From positions 1-64,000 of the forward strand of contig CANMEQ010000002.1 of NCBI GenBank assembly GCA_947497065.1: 64,000 nt of DNA, written 5' to 3'. The stretch comes from an uncultured Paracoccaceae bacterium (GTDB lineage Bacteria > Pseudomonadota > Alphaproteobacteria > Rhodobacterales > Rhodobacteraceae). This document shows, in pieces, positions 8,771 to 17,671 of this stretch. The notes under the pieces are model-generated. The model saw only the letters and a list, made by a program, of their open reading frames with translations, was not told the DNA's origin and ran no database searches. A program made the position numbers and the translations under genes. Numbering within the stretch: the stretch's first letter is position 1; each line of letters begins with the position of its first letter.

Positions 8771-10143
8771 GCTGCTGGCAACCGCAACTGGCCGAGCGCA
8801 CTGTCGATGGACGGCAGTTTTACATCCGCTGTGCCGACACCGTTACGCTCCATCCATGCCTCAAACTCCGGGGCAGGAGGGCGCTGCAGTGTATTGCGAA
8901 TAAAGTTGGCATCGTGGTGCGACAGCGTTTGATAATTTAACATGATGTCGTCCGATCCGGGGACCGTAATCACAAAGCTCACACCTGCAGCGGTAAGCAC
9001 GGTAAGCAAAACATCCATGTCCTCTTGGTCGGCATATGAATGGTTGGTGTAGCACACATCTACGCCCATCGGCAGGCCAAGCAGCTTGCCGCAGAAATGA
9101 TCCTCAAGGCCCGCGCGAATGATCTGTTTGCCATCCGCAAGGTATTCGGGGCCGATAAACCCAACAACTGTGTTGACCAACAGCGGGCTGTACTGCCGCG
9201 CGACCGCGTAGGCGCGGGTTTCCATAGTTTGTTGGTCCATGTCATGGTGGGCATCAGCGGACAGCGCGGCACCTTGACCCGTTTCGAAATACATCAAATT
9301 GCTGCCAGCCGGGGCACGGCCCAAAGACCGAACAGCATCATGGGCTTCGGTCAGCATGGGCAAGGTAACACCGAAGCCTTCGTTTGCCTTGGTCGAGCCC
9401 GCGACCGACTGGAACACCAGATCGACAGCTGCGCCTTGCGCGATTGAGGCGATTGCGGTGCTGACATGCCCCAACAAACAATGTTGCGTCGGAATATCTA
9501 ACTGCGTCCGAATGGTTTCGAGCACGTCACAAATGCGAATATAGTCCGGAATAGTGTCTGTTGCTGGGTTTACACCAATCACGGCATCCCCGGTTCCCAT
9601 CAAAAGCCCATCGATGGCCGACAATGCGATACCGCGGCTGTCATCGGCGGGGTGGTTCGGCTGGTTTCTTGTCGAAACCCGCCCCTTTAAACCGATGGTC
9701 GAGCGAAATTTTGTGACAACTTCGATCTTTGCGCTGACCGCTATCAAATCCTGCGCCCGCATAATTTTACTAACGGCGGCGACCATTTCGGGCGTCAGCC
9801 CCCACGCGAGACCCTGAATGTCTGCACCGGTGACGTCAGGGTTCAAAAGCCAATCCCGAAATCCACCCACAGTGAGCGAGGACACAACACGGAATGCCTC
9901 TGGGTCATGTTGGCTAAATATCAGGTCAGTGACATCATCGCCTTCGATGCAAAGCACATCATCCAGAAAAACCTTCAGCGGAAGATCCGCGAGGCAATGC
10001 TGGGCCGCCAATCGCTCGACCGGGCCGCTGGCGGCAAGCCCCGCAAGATCATCGCCCGTCCGCTGGGGCGTTGCGTGAGCCAAAAGATGTTTGAGTGACG
10101 ACCATGCAAAACGATGACCGCCAATGTCGGCGTAATAAGTCAT
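8767..10143 (-). CDS. eutB: Ethanolamine ammonia-lyase large subunit EutB
   Basis: A 458-residue heavy subunit, the catalytic TIM-barrel that binds ethanolamine and, with EutC, adenosylcobalamin. Typical segments are SRGIALSAIDGLLMGTGDAV, GVNPATDTI, and MYFETGQGAALSADAHHDMDQ (ethanolamine-site region). Its length agrees with the family. The gene follows the gmaS terminator by less than 40 bp, so it is probably read from a separate, compact promoter or by readthrough. Placement beside the methylamine genes suggests that both are used to draw nitrogen from small amines. Confidence 0.95.
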   Translation of the reverse strand: MTYYADIGGHRFAWSSLKHLLAHATPQRTGDDLAGLAASGPVERLAAQHCLADLPLKVFLDDVLCIEGDDVTDLIFSQHDPEAFRVVSSLTVGGFRDWLLNPDVTGADIQGLAWGLTPEMVAAVSKIMRAQDLIAVSAKIEVVTKFRSTIGLKGRVSTRNQPNHPADDSRGIALSAIDGLLMGTGDAVIGVNPATDTIPDYIRICDVLETIRTQLDIPTQHCLLGHVSTAIASIAQGAAVDLVFQSVAGSTKANEGFGVTLPMLTEAHDAVRSLGRAPAGSNLMYFETGQGAALSADAHHDMDQQTMETRAYAVARQYSPLLVNTVVGFIGPEYLADGKQIIRAGLEDHFCGKLLGLPMGVDVCYTNHSYADQEDMDVLLTVLTAAGVSFVITVPGSDDIMLNYQTLSHHDANFIRNTLQRPPAPEFEAWMERNGVGTADVKLPSIDSALGQLRLPAA

Positions 10144-10176
10144 GGGATAATCGGATCACACAAGGATGGGGCTCTC

Positions 10177-10210
10177 AATAAAAAAAGGGCCGTGAAGGGA
10201 GGCACGGCCC
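10177..10210 (-). terminator. Rho-independent terminator of mgsABC-gmaS
   Basis: On the minus strand a perfect 8-bp stem GGGCCGTG/CACGGCCC (10203-10210 with 10187-10194) encloses an 8-nt loop and is followed by a run of seven T interrupted only at its end. It lies 24 bp past the gmaS stop codon and separates the N-methylglutamate operon from eutBC. Confidence 0.9.
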
Positions 10211-10234
10211 TGAGTTGATTAGGGATTGGGCACT

Positions 10235-11560
10235 TTAGATGTCCAACGTGTTTTGTTTTTCCCATTGGCTGAAATAGCCAACAAAGCTGTTCCATTCTTC
10301 CATCTTCATTTTGATGAAGGAGGCTGAGAAGTCTGCACCCATCGCAACCTTGAGATCTTTGTCTTTGTCGAAGGCCCGCAAAGCATCCAACATGTTGAGC
10401 GGCAGTTTCGGCGCGCCCTTCACTTTGTATCCTTCGGCGTACATATCGATGTCATATCGTTTGCCCGGGTCTGCCTTGGATTGAATACCGGACAGACCCG
10501 CTGCAATGATCACAGCTTGCAGCAGGTAGGGATTCACCGCACCATCTGGCAGGCGCAGTTCAAACCGACCTGGGCCGGGGACACGCACCATGTGCGTTCG
10601 GTTATTGCCAGTCCATGTCACAGTATTGGGTGCCCACGTTGCCCCTGATGAGGTGCGCGGAGCATTGATCCGTTTGTAGCTATTTACAGTCGGGTTGGTA
10701 ATTGCTGGCAGGGCGCTGGCATGTTTCATGATACCGCCTAAGAAATTGCTGCCCTTCTCTGACAGGCCAAGCTCTGCTGTTTGGCTACTGTCGTTCGGCT
10801 CCATCGCGAAAACATTTTCGGTCCCATCAAGGTTCCAAACGGAGATATGCGCATGGCAGCCATTGCCTGTCAGACCCTCAACAGGTTTCGGCATGAACGT
10901 CGCACGGTAGCCATGTTTTTCGGCAACCGTTTTCACCATAAACTTGAAGAAGCTGTGTTTGTCGGCGGTCGCGAGCGCGTCGTCGAAATCCCAGTTCATT
11001 TCCCACTGGCCATTCGCGTCTTCGTGGTCGTTTTGATAGGGGTTCCAGCCCAGCTCCAGCATGTGGTCGCTGATCTCTTGGATCACGTCGAGGCGGCGCA
11101 TGAACGCTTGTTGATCATAACAGGGTTTCGCGGCCGTATCGAAGGGGTCACTGATTTGCTCACCATCCGGGGTCAGCAAAAAGAATTCCGCTTCGATCCC
11201 TGTTTTAACGCGCATCCCTTCTTTGGCAGCTTCATCAATCAACCGACGCAACACATTGCGCGGCGCTTGTGCGACAGGTTCACCTTCCATTACGCAATTG
11301 GCCGGCACCCATGCGATTTCGCGGTTCCAGGGGAGGATAATCGCGGCCTCTGGGTCTGGCACGGCAAGCATGTCAGGGTGCGCGGGTGTCAGGTCCAGCC
11401 ACGTCGCAAAACCTGCGAAACCTGCTCCATCTTCTTGCATATCTTCGATGGCACGGGCAGGGACCAATTTGGCGCGCTGCCCCCCGAACAAGTCGGTAAA
11501 GCTGATCATAAAGTACTTAACGTTGTTATCTGCTGCGAACTTGGCGAGATTTGTGGTCAT
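10235..11560 (-). CDS. gmaS: Gamma-glutamylmethylamide synthetase GmaS
   Basis: A 441-residue glutamine-synthetase-fold enzyme that ligates monomethylamine to glutamate using ATP, the entry step of the N-methylglutamate pathway. The metal/ATP-site motifs are present: EAEFFLL, NGCHAHIS, and NRTHMVRVPGPGRFELRLPD. The start at MTTNLAKFAA (11560) is chosen because it matches family length; a longer reading frame begins at 11617. It is the last gene after mgsA, mgsB and mgsC, and a strong terminator follows. Glutamine synthetase type III is the alternative, but the mgs context decides for GmaS. Confidence 0.92.
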   Translation of the reverse strand: MTTNLAKFAADNNVKYFMISFTDLFGGQRAKLVPARAIEDMQEDGAGFAGFATWLDLTPAHPDMLAVPDPEAAIILPWNREIAWVPANCVMEGEPVAQAPRNVLRRLIDEAAKEGMRVKTGIEAEFFLLTPDGEQISDPFDTAAKPCYDQQAFMRRLDVIQEISDHMLELGWNPYQNDHEDANGQWEMNWDFDDALATADKHSFFKFMVKTVAEKHGYRATFMPKPVEGLTGNGCHAHISVWNLDGTENVFAMEPNDSSQTAELGLSEKGSNFLGGIMKHASALPAITNPTVNSYKRINAPRTSSGATWAPNTVTWTGNNRTHMVRVPGPGRFELRLPDGAVNPYLLQAVIIAAGLSGIQSKADPGKRYDIDMYAEGYKVKGAPKLPLNMLDALRAFDKDKDLKVAMGADFSASFIKMKMEEWNSFVGYFSQWEKQNTLDI

Positions 11561-11620
11561 TTGGAATATCCCTATTGTGCATAATACAGGGCGCGTCTCA
11601 TTCGATCGCGCCCGCATTTT

Positions 11621-12964
11621 TTAGTAAGACGTACCGGGTTTGCCGGGGTACCAATCGGTCCCAGCAAGTGGAATCTTAGCCATTGCTGCTGCTTCTAGCG
11701 TCAGCGCGCAAAGGTCTTCGGGTTCGAGGTTGTGAAGGTGGTTTTTACCGCAGGCCCGCGCGATTGTTTGGGCCTCTAGGGTCATGACCTTTAGGTAATT
11801 GTTCAGCCTGCGGCCCCCTTCGATCGGATCAAATCGTTTCATCAGTTCGGGGTCTTGGGTCGTGATCCCTGCAGGGTCGCGGCCTTCGTGCCAATCATCA
11901 TAAGCGCCCGCCGTGGTGCCCAAGGCGTTGTATTCAGCTTCCCACTTCGGGTCATTGTCGCCAAGCGCGATGAGGGCTGCCGTGCCAATCGCAACAGCAT
12001 CCGCGCCCATGGCCATCGCTTTGGCAACATCGGCCCCTGTCCGAATGCCGCCGGAGACGACCAGCTGTACTTCACGGTGCATACCAAGGTCTTGCAACGC
12101 ACGAACCGCTTCGCGGATACATGCCAAAATGGGTTGGCCTACGTTTTCAATAAACACGTCTTGGGTTGCGGCCGTACCGCCCTGCATCCCGTCAAGCACG
12201 ACAACATCGGCACCAGCCTTTACCGCCAGTGTCGTGTCGAAATAGGGGCGTGCACCGCCAACTTTGATATAGATCGGCACTTTCCAACCTGTGATTTCCC
12301 GCAACTCAAGTATCTTGATCTCGAGGTCGTCGGGGCCGGTCCAGTCGGGGTGACGACAGGCTGACCGCTGATCGATCCCTTTTGGAAGATTGCGCATTTC
12401 AGCGACGCGATCGCTTATCTTTTGACCCAATAGCATACCCCCGCCGCCGGGTTTGGCACCTTGGCCAACGACAATTTCAATTGCATCTGCACGGCGCAGG
12501 TCATCGGGGTTCATCCCATAACGAGACGGCAAATATTGATAGACCAGCTTTTTGGAATGGCCGCGTTCTTCGTTGGTCATGCCGCCATCACCCGTTGTGG
12601 TCGATGTGCCGGCAAGGGTTGCGCCACGCCCCAACGCTTCTTTCGCGGGGCCAGATAGCGCGCCAAAGGACATGCCCGCGATTGTCACGGGGATGTCCAA
12701 CTCGATCGGGTTTTTGGCAAACCGCGTGCCTAAAGACACGGAGGTTTCGCACTTTTCACGATATCCTTCGAGCGGATAGCGCGACATCGAGGCGCCAAGG
12801 AAAAGTAGGTCATCGAAATGCGGAAGTTTGCGCTTCGCGCCGCCGCCTCTGATGTCGTAAATGCCCGTCGCTGCCGCGCGCCGGATCTCTGCATTTACGG
12901 GGTTGGAAAAGGTTGCTGATTGGATAGGTGCCGTGTGAGGGGCGCCGTTGAAAGTGTCGGTCAT
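11621..12964 (-). CDS. mgsC: N-methylglutamate synthase subunit C (FMN/Fe-S GltB-like)
   Basis: A 447-residue protein equivalent to the FMN-binding central region of glutamate synthase. Visible are MSFGALSGPAKEALGRGA, TTTGDGGMTNEE, GQGAKPGGGGMLLGQKIS, and the barrel end VSGGIRTGADVAKAMAMGAD. In MgsABC it carries the synthase chemistry that turns gamma-glutamylmethylamide or methylamine with glutamate into N-methylglutamate. It lies between mgsB (9 bp upstream) and gmaS. A true glutamate synthase is unlikely because the three functions are split into separate genes beside gmaS. Confidence 0.92.
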   Translation of the reverse strand: MTDTFNGAPHTAPIQSATFSNPVNAEIRRAAATGIYDIRGGGAKRKLPHFDDLLFLGASMSRYPLEGYREKCETSVSLGTRFAKNPIELDIPVTIAGMSFGALSGPAKEALGRGATLAGTSTTTGDGGMTNEERGHSKKLVYQYLPSRYGMNPDDLRRADAIEIVVGQGAKPGGGGMLLGQKISDRVAEMRNLPKGIDQRSACRHPDWTGPDDLEIKILELREITGWKVPIYIKVGGARPYFDTTLAVKAGADVVVLDGMQGGTAATQDVFIENVGQPILACIREAVRALQDLGMHREVQLVVSGGIRTGADVAKAMAMGADAVAIGTAALIALGDNDPKWEAEYNALGTTAGAYDDWHEGRDPAGITTQDPELMKRFDPIEGGRRLNNYLKVMTLEAQTIARACGKNHLHNLEPEDLCALTLEAAAMAKIPLAGTDWYPGKPGTSY

Positions 12965-12973
12965 GGCTGATCC

Positions 12974-13651
12974 TCAGTAGGCGTTGTCAATTTTAAAGGT
13001 ATAAAGTTCGCGGGCTGATCCGTAGCGTTTGAACTCTTCGGGTTTTGCATCTGCTTCGGCCTGTTCAAGCAACTCAGCGAGCAGCTCTAGGTGTTCAGGG
13101 CGCATTTCCTTTTCGACACAATCAGCACCCAAGGATTTGACCGAACCACGCACAAACAGGCGCGCTTCATAAAGGCTATCCCCCAACGCGTCGCCCGCAT
13201 CACCGCATACAACCAGATTTCCAGATTGCGCCATGAAGGCAGACATGTGCCCAATGTTGCCGTGCACGACGATATCGATGCCTTTCATAGAAATGCCGCA
13301 CCGCGATGACGCATTCCCTTTGATCACCAAAAGACCGCCATGGCCCGTTGCGCCGGCATATTGGCTGGCGTCGCCATCAATGATGACTTTGCCGCTCATC
13401 ATATTTTCGGCAACACCAGGCCCTGCGGACCCTTTGATGTTGATCGTCGCTTGCTTGTTCATGCCCGCACAGTAGTAGCCCGTGGACCCTTTCACCGTGA
13501 CCTCGATAGGCGCGTCGATACCGCAGGCAATCGCATGCGCGCCTTTCGGGTTGACGATTTCCCAAGCAGTTTGATTGGTTGTTTCTGCTTGTGCATGCAG
13601 GGTTGCGTTCATCTCGCGCAGCTCGATGTCCGCCAAATCTAAAGTTTGCAT
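12974..13651 (-). CDS. mgsB: N-methylglutamate synthase subunit B (GXGXG domain)
   Basis: A 225-residue right-handed beta-helix protein equivalent to the GXGXG domain of glutamate synthase large subunit. The repeated turns are visible as VKGSTG, IKGSAGPGVAENM, IDGDASQYAGATGHGG, IKGNASSRCGISMKG and VVCGDAGDALG. It has a structural or channelling role in the MgsABC complex. Its ATG follows the mgsA stop directly (TAGATG). The C-terminal 45 residues are helical and charged. Confidence 0.92.
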   Translation of the reverse strand: MQTLDLADIELREMNATLHAQAETTNQTAWEIVNPKGAHAIACGIDAPIEVTVKGSTGYYCAGMNKQATINIKGSAGPGVAENMMSGKVIIDGDASQYAGATGHGGLLVIKGNASSRCGISMKGIDIVVHGNIGHMSAFMAQSGNLVVCGDAGDALGDSLYEARLFVRGSVKSLGADCVEKEMRPEHLELLAELLEQAEADAKPEEFKRYGSARELYTFKIDNAY

Positions 13652-14578
13652 CTATGCTGCCTTTTCTTCTGTCGGCTGGTCCGTGTGGCTCCAGAAATAA
13701 ACGGTGGCAGGTTCGGGTTCCCAAACCCGCGCGGTTTCAATGCCCGGTAAATCGACCAAGGCGCGATATTCTGAACCGAAGGCAACATATTGGTCTGTTT
13801 CAGCCATAACCGCTGGCTTACAGGCGATCGGGTCGCGCACGACACCAAAGCCGTCTTTGGTGCCAACGACGAATGTGAAAAAACCATCAAGATCATCGAG
13901 GCTGCTTTGAAGGGCTTCCCCCAACGTCGCGCCGTTTTTCATTTGCCACGTCAAATAGGCAGCACCGACTTCGGTATCATTTTCAGTTTCGATGTGAATG
14001 TCTTCACGGCGCAGCTTGCGGCGCAGACTAGCGTGATTAGACAGGGAACCATTGTGTACAAGACATTGGTCATCCCCCGTATTGAACGGATGTGCGCCCA
14101 TTGTTGTCACGGCTGATTCTGTTGCCATGCGCGTATGGCCGATCCCATGACTGCCTGACATTTGATCAATCTCAAATCGGGCCGCTACATCTTTGGGCAG
14201 TCCAACTTCTTTGTAGATCTCAAGCGCATCGCCGCGGCTCATGATCCGAAGCGAAGGATTCACAGCTGCAATCGCCATGCGTGCACCCTGAAGTTTGTTT
14301 GCTGGCACTGTCAGGATAGCATGCGTGTCCGCGATTTTTACGGAAACGGGCGCATCAAGTTCGGCGCTCAGAGCTTTTTCCAAACCTTCAAATTCGATTT
14401 TCGGCGTGTCGGATTGAACAACAATCTTCGACTTAGCATCTGAATTATTTGAATAAATTGCAAGTCCGGCACTATCCGGTCCGCGATCAGTCATCGTGAT
14501 AAGCATTTTCGTAAGCAATGCGCCAAGCTGGGGCTCAAGCGCTTTGTCTTTTAGAAATAGCCCAACAATTCCACACAT
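13652..14578 (-). CDS. mgsA: N-methylglutamate synthase subunit A (class II amidotransferase)
   Basis: A 308-residue class II glutamine amidotransferase domain protein. The start is fixed at 14578 because the encoded protein then begins Met-Cys-Gly-Ile-Val-Gly, exposing the catalytic N-terminal cysteine; GAGGAAACC upstream is the ribosome binding site. SHGIGHTRMATES and HPFNTGDDQCLVHNGSLSNH are the amidotransferase active-site segments. As the first gene of mgsABC-gmaS it probably hydrolyses the amide and passes the amine on to MgsC. A partial copy of the shared AT-rich motif lies directly before its ribosome binding site. Confidence 0.93.
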   Translation of the reverse strand: MCGIVGLFLKDKALEPQLGALLTKMLITMTDRGPDSAGLAIYSNNSDAKSKIVVQSDTPKIEFEGLEKALSAELDAPVSVKIADTHAILTVPANKLQGARMAIAAVNPSLRIMSRGDALEIYKEVGLPKDVAARFEIDQMSGSHGIGHTRMATESAVTTMGAHPFNTGDDQCLVHNGSLSNHASLRRKLRREDIHIETENDTEVGAAYLTWQMKNGATLGEALQSSLDDLDGFFTFVVGTKDGFGVVRDPIACKPAVMAETDQYVAFGSEYRALVDLPGIETARVWEPEPATVYFWSHTDQPTEEKAA

Positions 14579-14588
14579 TATGGTTTCC

Positions 14589-14597
14589 TCAATAATT
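14589..14597. promoter_or_regulatory. Partial AT-rich motif upstream of mgsA
   Basis: TCAATAATT matches the first nine bases of the 13-mer found upstream of tdm and tmm. It overlaps the leader just upstream of the mgsA ribosome binding site. It is weaker evidence for the proposed common control of the methylamine genes. Confidence 0.3.
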
Positions 14598-14675
14598 GGC
14601 CTGCATATCGCAGTTTGGTCGAATCCGACGCTAGCACCCCACCTGATATTGATCAACTGGTGGGAAACTAATTTT

Positions 14676-14699
14676 CACTTCAGGTAAAAAAGTTCTAGC
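14676..14699. promoter_or_regulatory. TTCAGG...GTTCTAG element before amt
   Basis: TTCAGG is followed eight bases later by GTTCTAG. The same two words, three bases apart or less, occur upstream of the XRE-cupin regulator gene around the palindrome GTTCTAGAAC (20981-20990). This could be the regulator's operator at the amt promoter. It rests on two sites only. Confidence 0.3.
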
Positions 14700-14737
14700 C
14701 ACACCTAGTTCCCCATGGTTCATTTTTGAGAGCGGCT

Positions 14738-16177
14738 GTGAATCAACAACAGCCGACCGAAGCCAACTTTAACCAACTGGGGATTGAAACCGTGGAAGAA
14801 CAACTCGCCGAATTAGCAGCGCAAGTCGCTGCCATAGAAACGAAAGGGAACCTGACGAACACAATGTTCGCAGAGCTCTATTATTATCTAACCATCCCAT
14901 TGATGATCATCATTCACGCGGGCTTCTTGGCCTATGAAATGGGCGCATCACGTGCAAAGAACGCATTGTCCTCCGGTGTGAAAAACATCCTAGCCTTCGC
15001 ATTTGTTATTCCAGCATTCTACTTCTTTGGGTGGTGGATCTATTGGGGTTTCCCAACAGGTCTGACCTTTTCTGAAGGGCCGAACGGGATTTCCGGTGCG
15101 GCCTACGCCAATGCTATCGCTTGGGGTTGGGGTGAAAGTGCCGCTTACATGGGGCCAAACACAGAAGACCAAATCGACGGCGTCTTCTGGGGTGCATTTG
15201 CACTTTTCGCGGCGACAACTGCATCCATCATGTCAGGTGCTGTAATCGAACGCATTCAGACTGTGGGCTTCGTTATCTGCGCAATTGTTCTGGGCGGGTT
15301 CAGCTGGACAGTTGCTGCGGCTTGGGCTTGGCACGCAGACGGCTGGTTGGTTCAGCAGTGGGGCGTTCACGATTTTGGCGCCGCAGGTCTGGTACACGCA
15401 GTCGCTGCATTCTTCGCGCTTGGTGTCTTGATTAACCTTGGACCACGCATTGGCAAATTCAACGAAGATGGCACTGCAAATGATTTGCCGGGTCACAACA
15501 TGCCACTGACCGCGACAGGTCTGATGATCATTATCGTCGGTTTCTGGGGCTTCTTGATGGGCTGCGTTGTTGTAGGTGGCGAAGCGTGGTCATGGGGCGG
15601 AAACTACTCCACCATCTATGGCACACCGACCAACCTTGGCGCATTGGCGTTCAACGTCTTGATGGCTATCGGTGGCGGCATCATCGGCGCATGGATCGCG
15701 ACCAAAGATCCGTTCTGGATGATGTCTGGCGCATTGGCAGGAATCATTTCGGTCGCATCTGGTGTTGATCTGTACTGGCCAGGCCTGACTTTCATCATTG
15801 CATTCGGTGCTGGGGTTATCCTCAAACCGGCAGCAGCAGTTCTAGAGAAATTCGGAATTGACGATGCGGTTGGCGCTGTGACTGTTCACGGGACAATCGG
15901 TATTTACGGTATGCTACTGCTTGGCATTACTGCGGCTGGTTACCCTGCGCTGGGCGGCCCTGATGCGCCAACAATTAGCCTTGTTGGCCAGTTCGTGGGC
16001 TCTGTTGTTTTCGTCGCTCTGGGACTTGGGACTGGATACGCGACATCCTTCATTCTGAAGATGTTCGGTATGTTGCGCGTGCCTGAAGCCGCCGAAATCG
16101 CGGGCTTGGATACGGTCAAAGTTCCGGCTCAAGCCTATCCAGAGGGCACTCCAATATCCGCCCCTGCAGCCAGTTAA
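14738..16177 (+). CDS. amt: Amt-type ammonium transporter
   Basis: An inner-membrane ammonium channel of about 479 residues with eleven expected membrane segments. The pore histidines are kept: the first in FGAAGLVHAVAAFF and the second in DDAVGAVTVHGTIGIYG. GTG at 14738 with GAGAGCGG upstream is the likely start; TTG at 14726 is in frame. Unlike AmtB, the protein opens with a hydrophilic, coiled-coil-like stretch (about residues 15-35) and no signal peptide. Placed between the N-methylglutamate operon and dmm, it probably handles ammonium released from methylamines or brings methylammonium in. A 56-residue membrane protein gene follows. Confidence 0.9.
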   Translation: MNQQQPTEANFNQLGIETVEEQLAELAAQVAAIETKGNLTNTMFAELYYYLTIPLMIIIHAGFLAYEMGASRAKNALSSGVKNILAFAFVIPAFYFFGWWIYWGFPTGLTFSEGPNGISGAAYANAIAWGWGESAAYMGPNTEDQIDGVFWGAFALFAATTASIMSGAVIERIQTVGFVICAIVLGGFSWTVAAAWAWHADGWLVQQWGVHDFGAAGLVHAVAAFFALGVLINLGPRIGKFNEDGTANDLPGHNMPLTATGLMIIIVGFWGFLMGCVVVGGEAWSWGGNYSTIYGTPTNLGALAFNVLMAIGGGIIGAWIATKDPFWMMSGALAGIISVASGVDLYWPGLTFIIAFGAGVILKPAAAVLEKFGIDDAVGAVTVHGTIGIYGMLLLGITAAGYPALGGPDAPTISLVGQFVGSVVFVALGLGTGYATSFILKMFGMLRVPEAAEIAGLDTVKVPAQAYPEGTPISAPAAS

Positions 16178-16204
16178 TCCATAAACCAAAGAAAGGAGAA
16201 TACG

Positions 16205-16375
16205 ATGGGATTTCCATTTGTAGAAGCGACGTGGGACGGTGTATCCGGAGCAATTTTTATGGGCTACGGAACCGCATTGCCGGGCCTATTTACATTGATC
16301 TCTATCATCATCTGCATTGCCGCTCTGGCGCTCGGTCAAAAGGCCGAAGCAGAGAAATACGCGAAGTATAAGTAA
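16205..16375 (+). CDS. 56-residue single-helix membrane protein linked to amt
   Basis: A short gene starting MGFPFVEATWDGVSGAIFMG with AGAAAGGAG about 6 bp ahead of the ATG. A single hydrophobic helix of roughly residues 25-43 precedes a charged tail that ends EAEKYAKYK. It starts 27 bp past the amt stop and is followed by a terminator, so it is part of the amt transcript. The strong ribosome binding site, clean start and terminator make it a real gene. I do not recognise its family; a small accessory or regulatory subunit of the ammonium channel is a reasonable guess from position alone. Confidence 0.8.
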   Translation: MGFPFVEATWDGVSGAIFMGYGTALPGLFTLISIIICIAALALGQKAEAEKYAKYK

Positions 16376-16394
16376 CGCGCTGAAAAAAGAAGCA

Positions 16395-16420
16395 AGGGGC
16401 CTGCTCTGCGGGCCTCTTTT
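16395..16420 (+). terminator. Terminator after amt and the small membrane protein
   Basis: A 7-bp stem AGGGGCC/GGCCTCT, with one G-T pair, surrounds a 9-nt loop and is followed by TTTT. It lies 20 bp past the stop of the 56-residue protein and separates amt from dmmD. Confidence 0.7.
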
Positions 16421-16512
16421 GCCTATTAGGAAAATAATTTAACTTACAGTCTTGATTTCGAGCGCACCCTGACGCTCAATCTGACGAAACGTATTCCGAC
16501 AAAGGACATGAA

Positions 16513-17661
16513 ATGGCAATTCTTTGGAGAGCATCCGCACTCGCACATCGGCACGCTGAAATCGGCGGCGAGCTCGAAGATTGGAACGGTATGGGAACCG
16601 CTTGGTTCTATGATCATACGCCCGAACGCGCGAAGGCCGATTATGAGGCGATCCGAACTAAAGCGGGCCTTATGGATGTGTCCGGCCTAAAGAAGGTTCA
16701 CGTTGTTGGCGCCGATGCGGCATATGTCATTGACCGCGTTACAACACGCAATGTGGAAAAAATTGCACCTGGGCGGTCGACATACGCATCGATGTTGAAC
16801 AGTGAAGGCAAATTCATTGATGATTGCATCATCTACCACATTGCGGTGAATTCATGGTTGGTCGTGCACGGAACTGGCACAGGCATGGAGCAGTTGGCTG
16901 CTGCGGCAGCTGGTAAGAACTGTGAGATTTTGTTTGACGATGATCTGCATGACATGTCCCTGCAGGGTCCTGTCGCGGTCGATGTCCTTGCCAAAGAAAT
17001 TCCATCAATCCGCGACCTAGCGTATTTTGGTTTGATGCAAACGCGCCTTTACGGCCGCGATGTTATGATTTCGCGGACAGGCTATACTGGCGAACGGGGG
17101 TACGAAATCTTTTGCCGCGCGAAAGATGCTGTGCACATTTGGGACAGCATTCTAGCGGCTGGAAAAGACATGGGGGTACGCCCTGTTCAGTTTAGCACGC
17201 TCGATATGTTGCGGATCGAAAGCTATCTTCTGTTTTACCCCGGCGATAACTCGGAAACATTCCCGTTTGAAGATGAAACCTGCGGTGACACGCTGTGGGA
17301 ATTGGGTCTCGATTTTACTGTTTCGCCAGGCAAGGAAGGCTTCGTCGGGGCCGAAAACCATTATGCGTCTAAGGGCAAAGAGCGGTTTAAGATTTATGGT
17401 GTGAAACTGACCGACAGCATGGACCAGATGGAAATGAACGCGCGCGTACTGCGGGATGGCGAAGACATCGGCGTGATCACCTATGGTCTGTCGTCTGAAC
17501 TCAACGGCTACTCCGTAGCAATCGCTCGGATCACGCCAGATGCGGCAGTACCGGGGACGCCGCTGATTGTGAAACAGCCAGATGGAACCGAGCTGTCAGC
17601 GACGGCGGAAGAAATGCCATTTTACGACAAGGATAAATCGATCCGGACGGCGATGGGCTGA
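16513..17661 (+). CDS. dmmD: GcvT-like THF-dependent protein DmmD
   Basis: A 382-residue aminomethyltransferase-fold protein. RTGYTGERGYEIF is the conserved tetrahydrofolate-site region and FSTLDMLRIES corresponds to the family's structural signature. No gcvH or gcvP gene is nearby, so this is not the glycine cleavage T protein. It leads the dmmDABC operon, where it likely captures formaldehyde released by dimethylamine monooxygenase on tetrahydrofolate. AAGGACATGAA upstream provides the ribosome binding site. dmmA follows after 10 bp. Confidence 0.88.
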   Translation: MAILWRASALAHRHAEIGGELEDWNGMGTAWFYDHTPERAKADYEAIRTKAGLMDVSGLKKVHVVGADAAYVIDRVTTRNVEKIAPGRSTYASMLNSEGKFIDDCIIYHIAVNSWLVVHGTGTGMEQLAAAAAGKNCEILFDDDLHDMSLQGPVAVDVLAKEIPSIRDLAYFGLMQTRLYGRDVMISRTGYTGERGYEIFCRAKDAVHIWDSILAAGKDMGVRPVQFSTLDMLRIESYLLFYPGDNSETFPFEDETCGDTLWELGLDFTVSPGKEGFVGAENHYASKGKERFKIYGVKLTDSMDQMEMNARVLRDGEDIGVITYGLSSELNGYSVAIARITPDAAVPGTPLIVKQPDGTELSATAEEMPFYDKDKSIRTAMG

Positions 17662-17671
17662 AGAGGGCGGT

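Noticed and set aside
10781-11584. 267-codon open frame on the plus strand opposite gmaS
   Set aside because: It is antisense to a clearly conserved enzyme, and its translation has no recognisable domains; shadows of this length are common opposite biased genes.
11621-14578. Assimilatory glutamate synthase
   Set aside because: The amidotransferase, GXGXG and FMN domains are on separate genes next to gmaS, which is the MgsABC arrangement.
16513-17661. Glycine cleavage T protein gcvT
   Set aside because: No gcvH or gcvP gene is near, and the gene is the first of dmmDABC.
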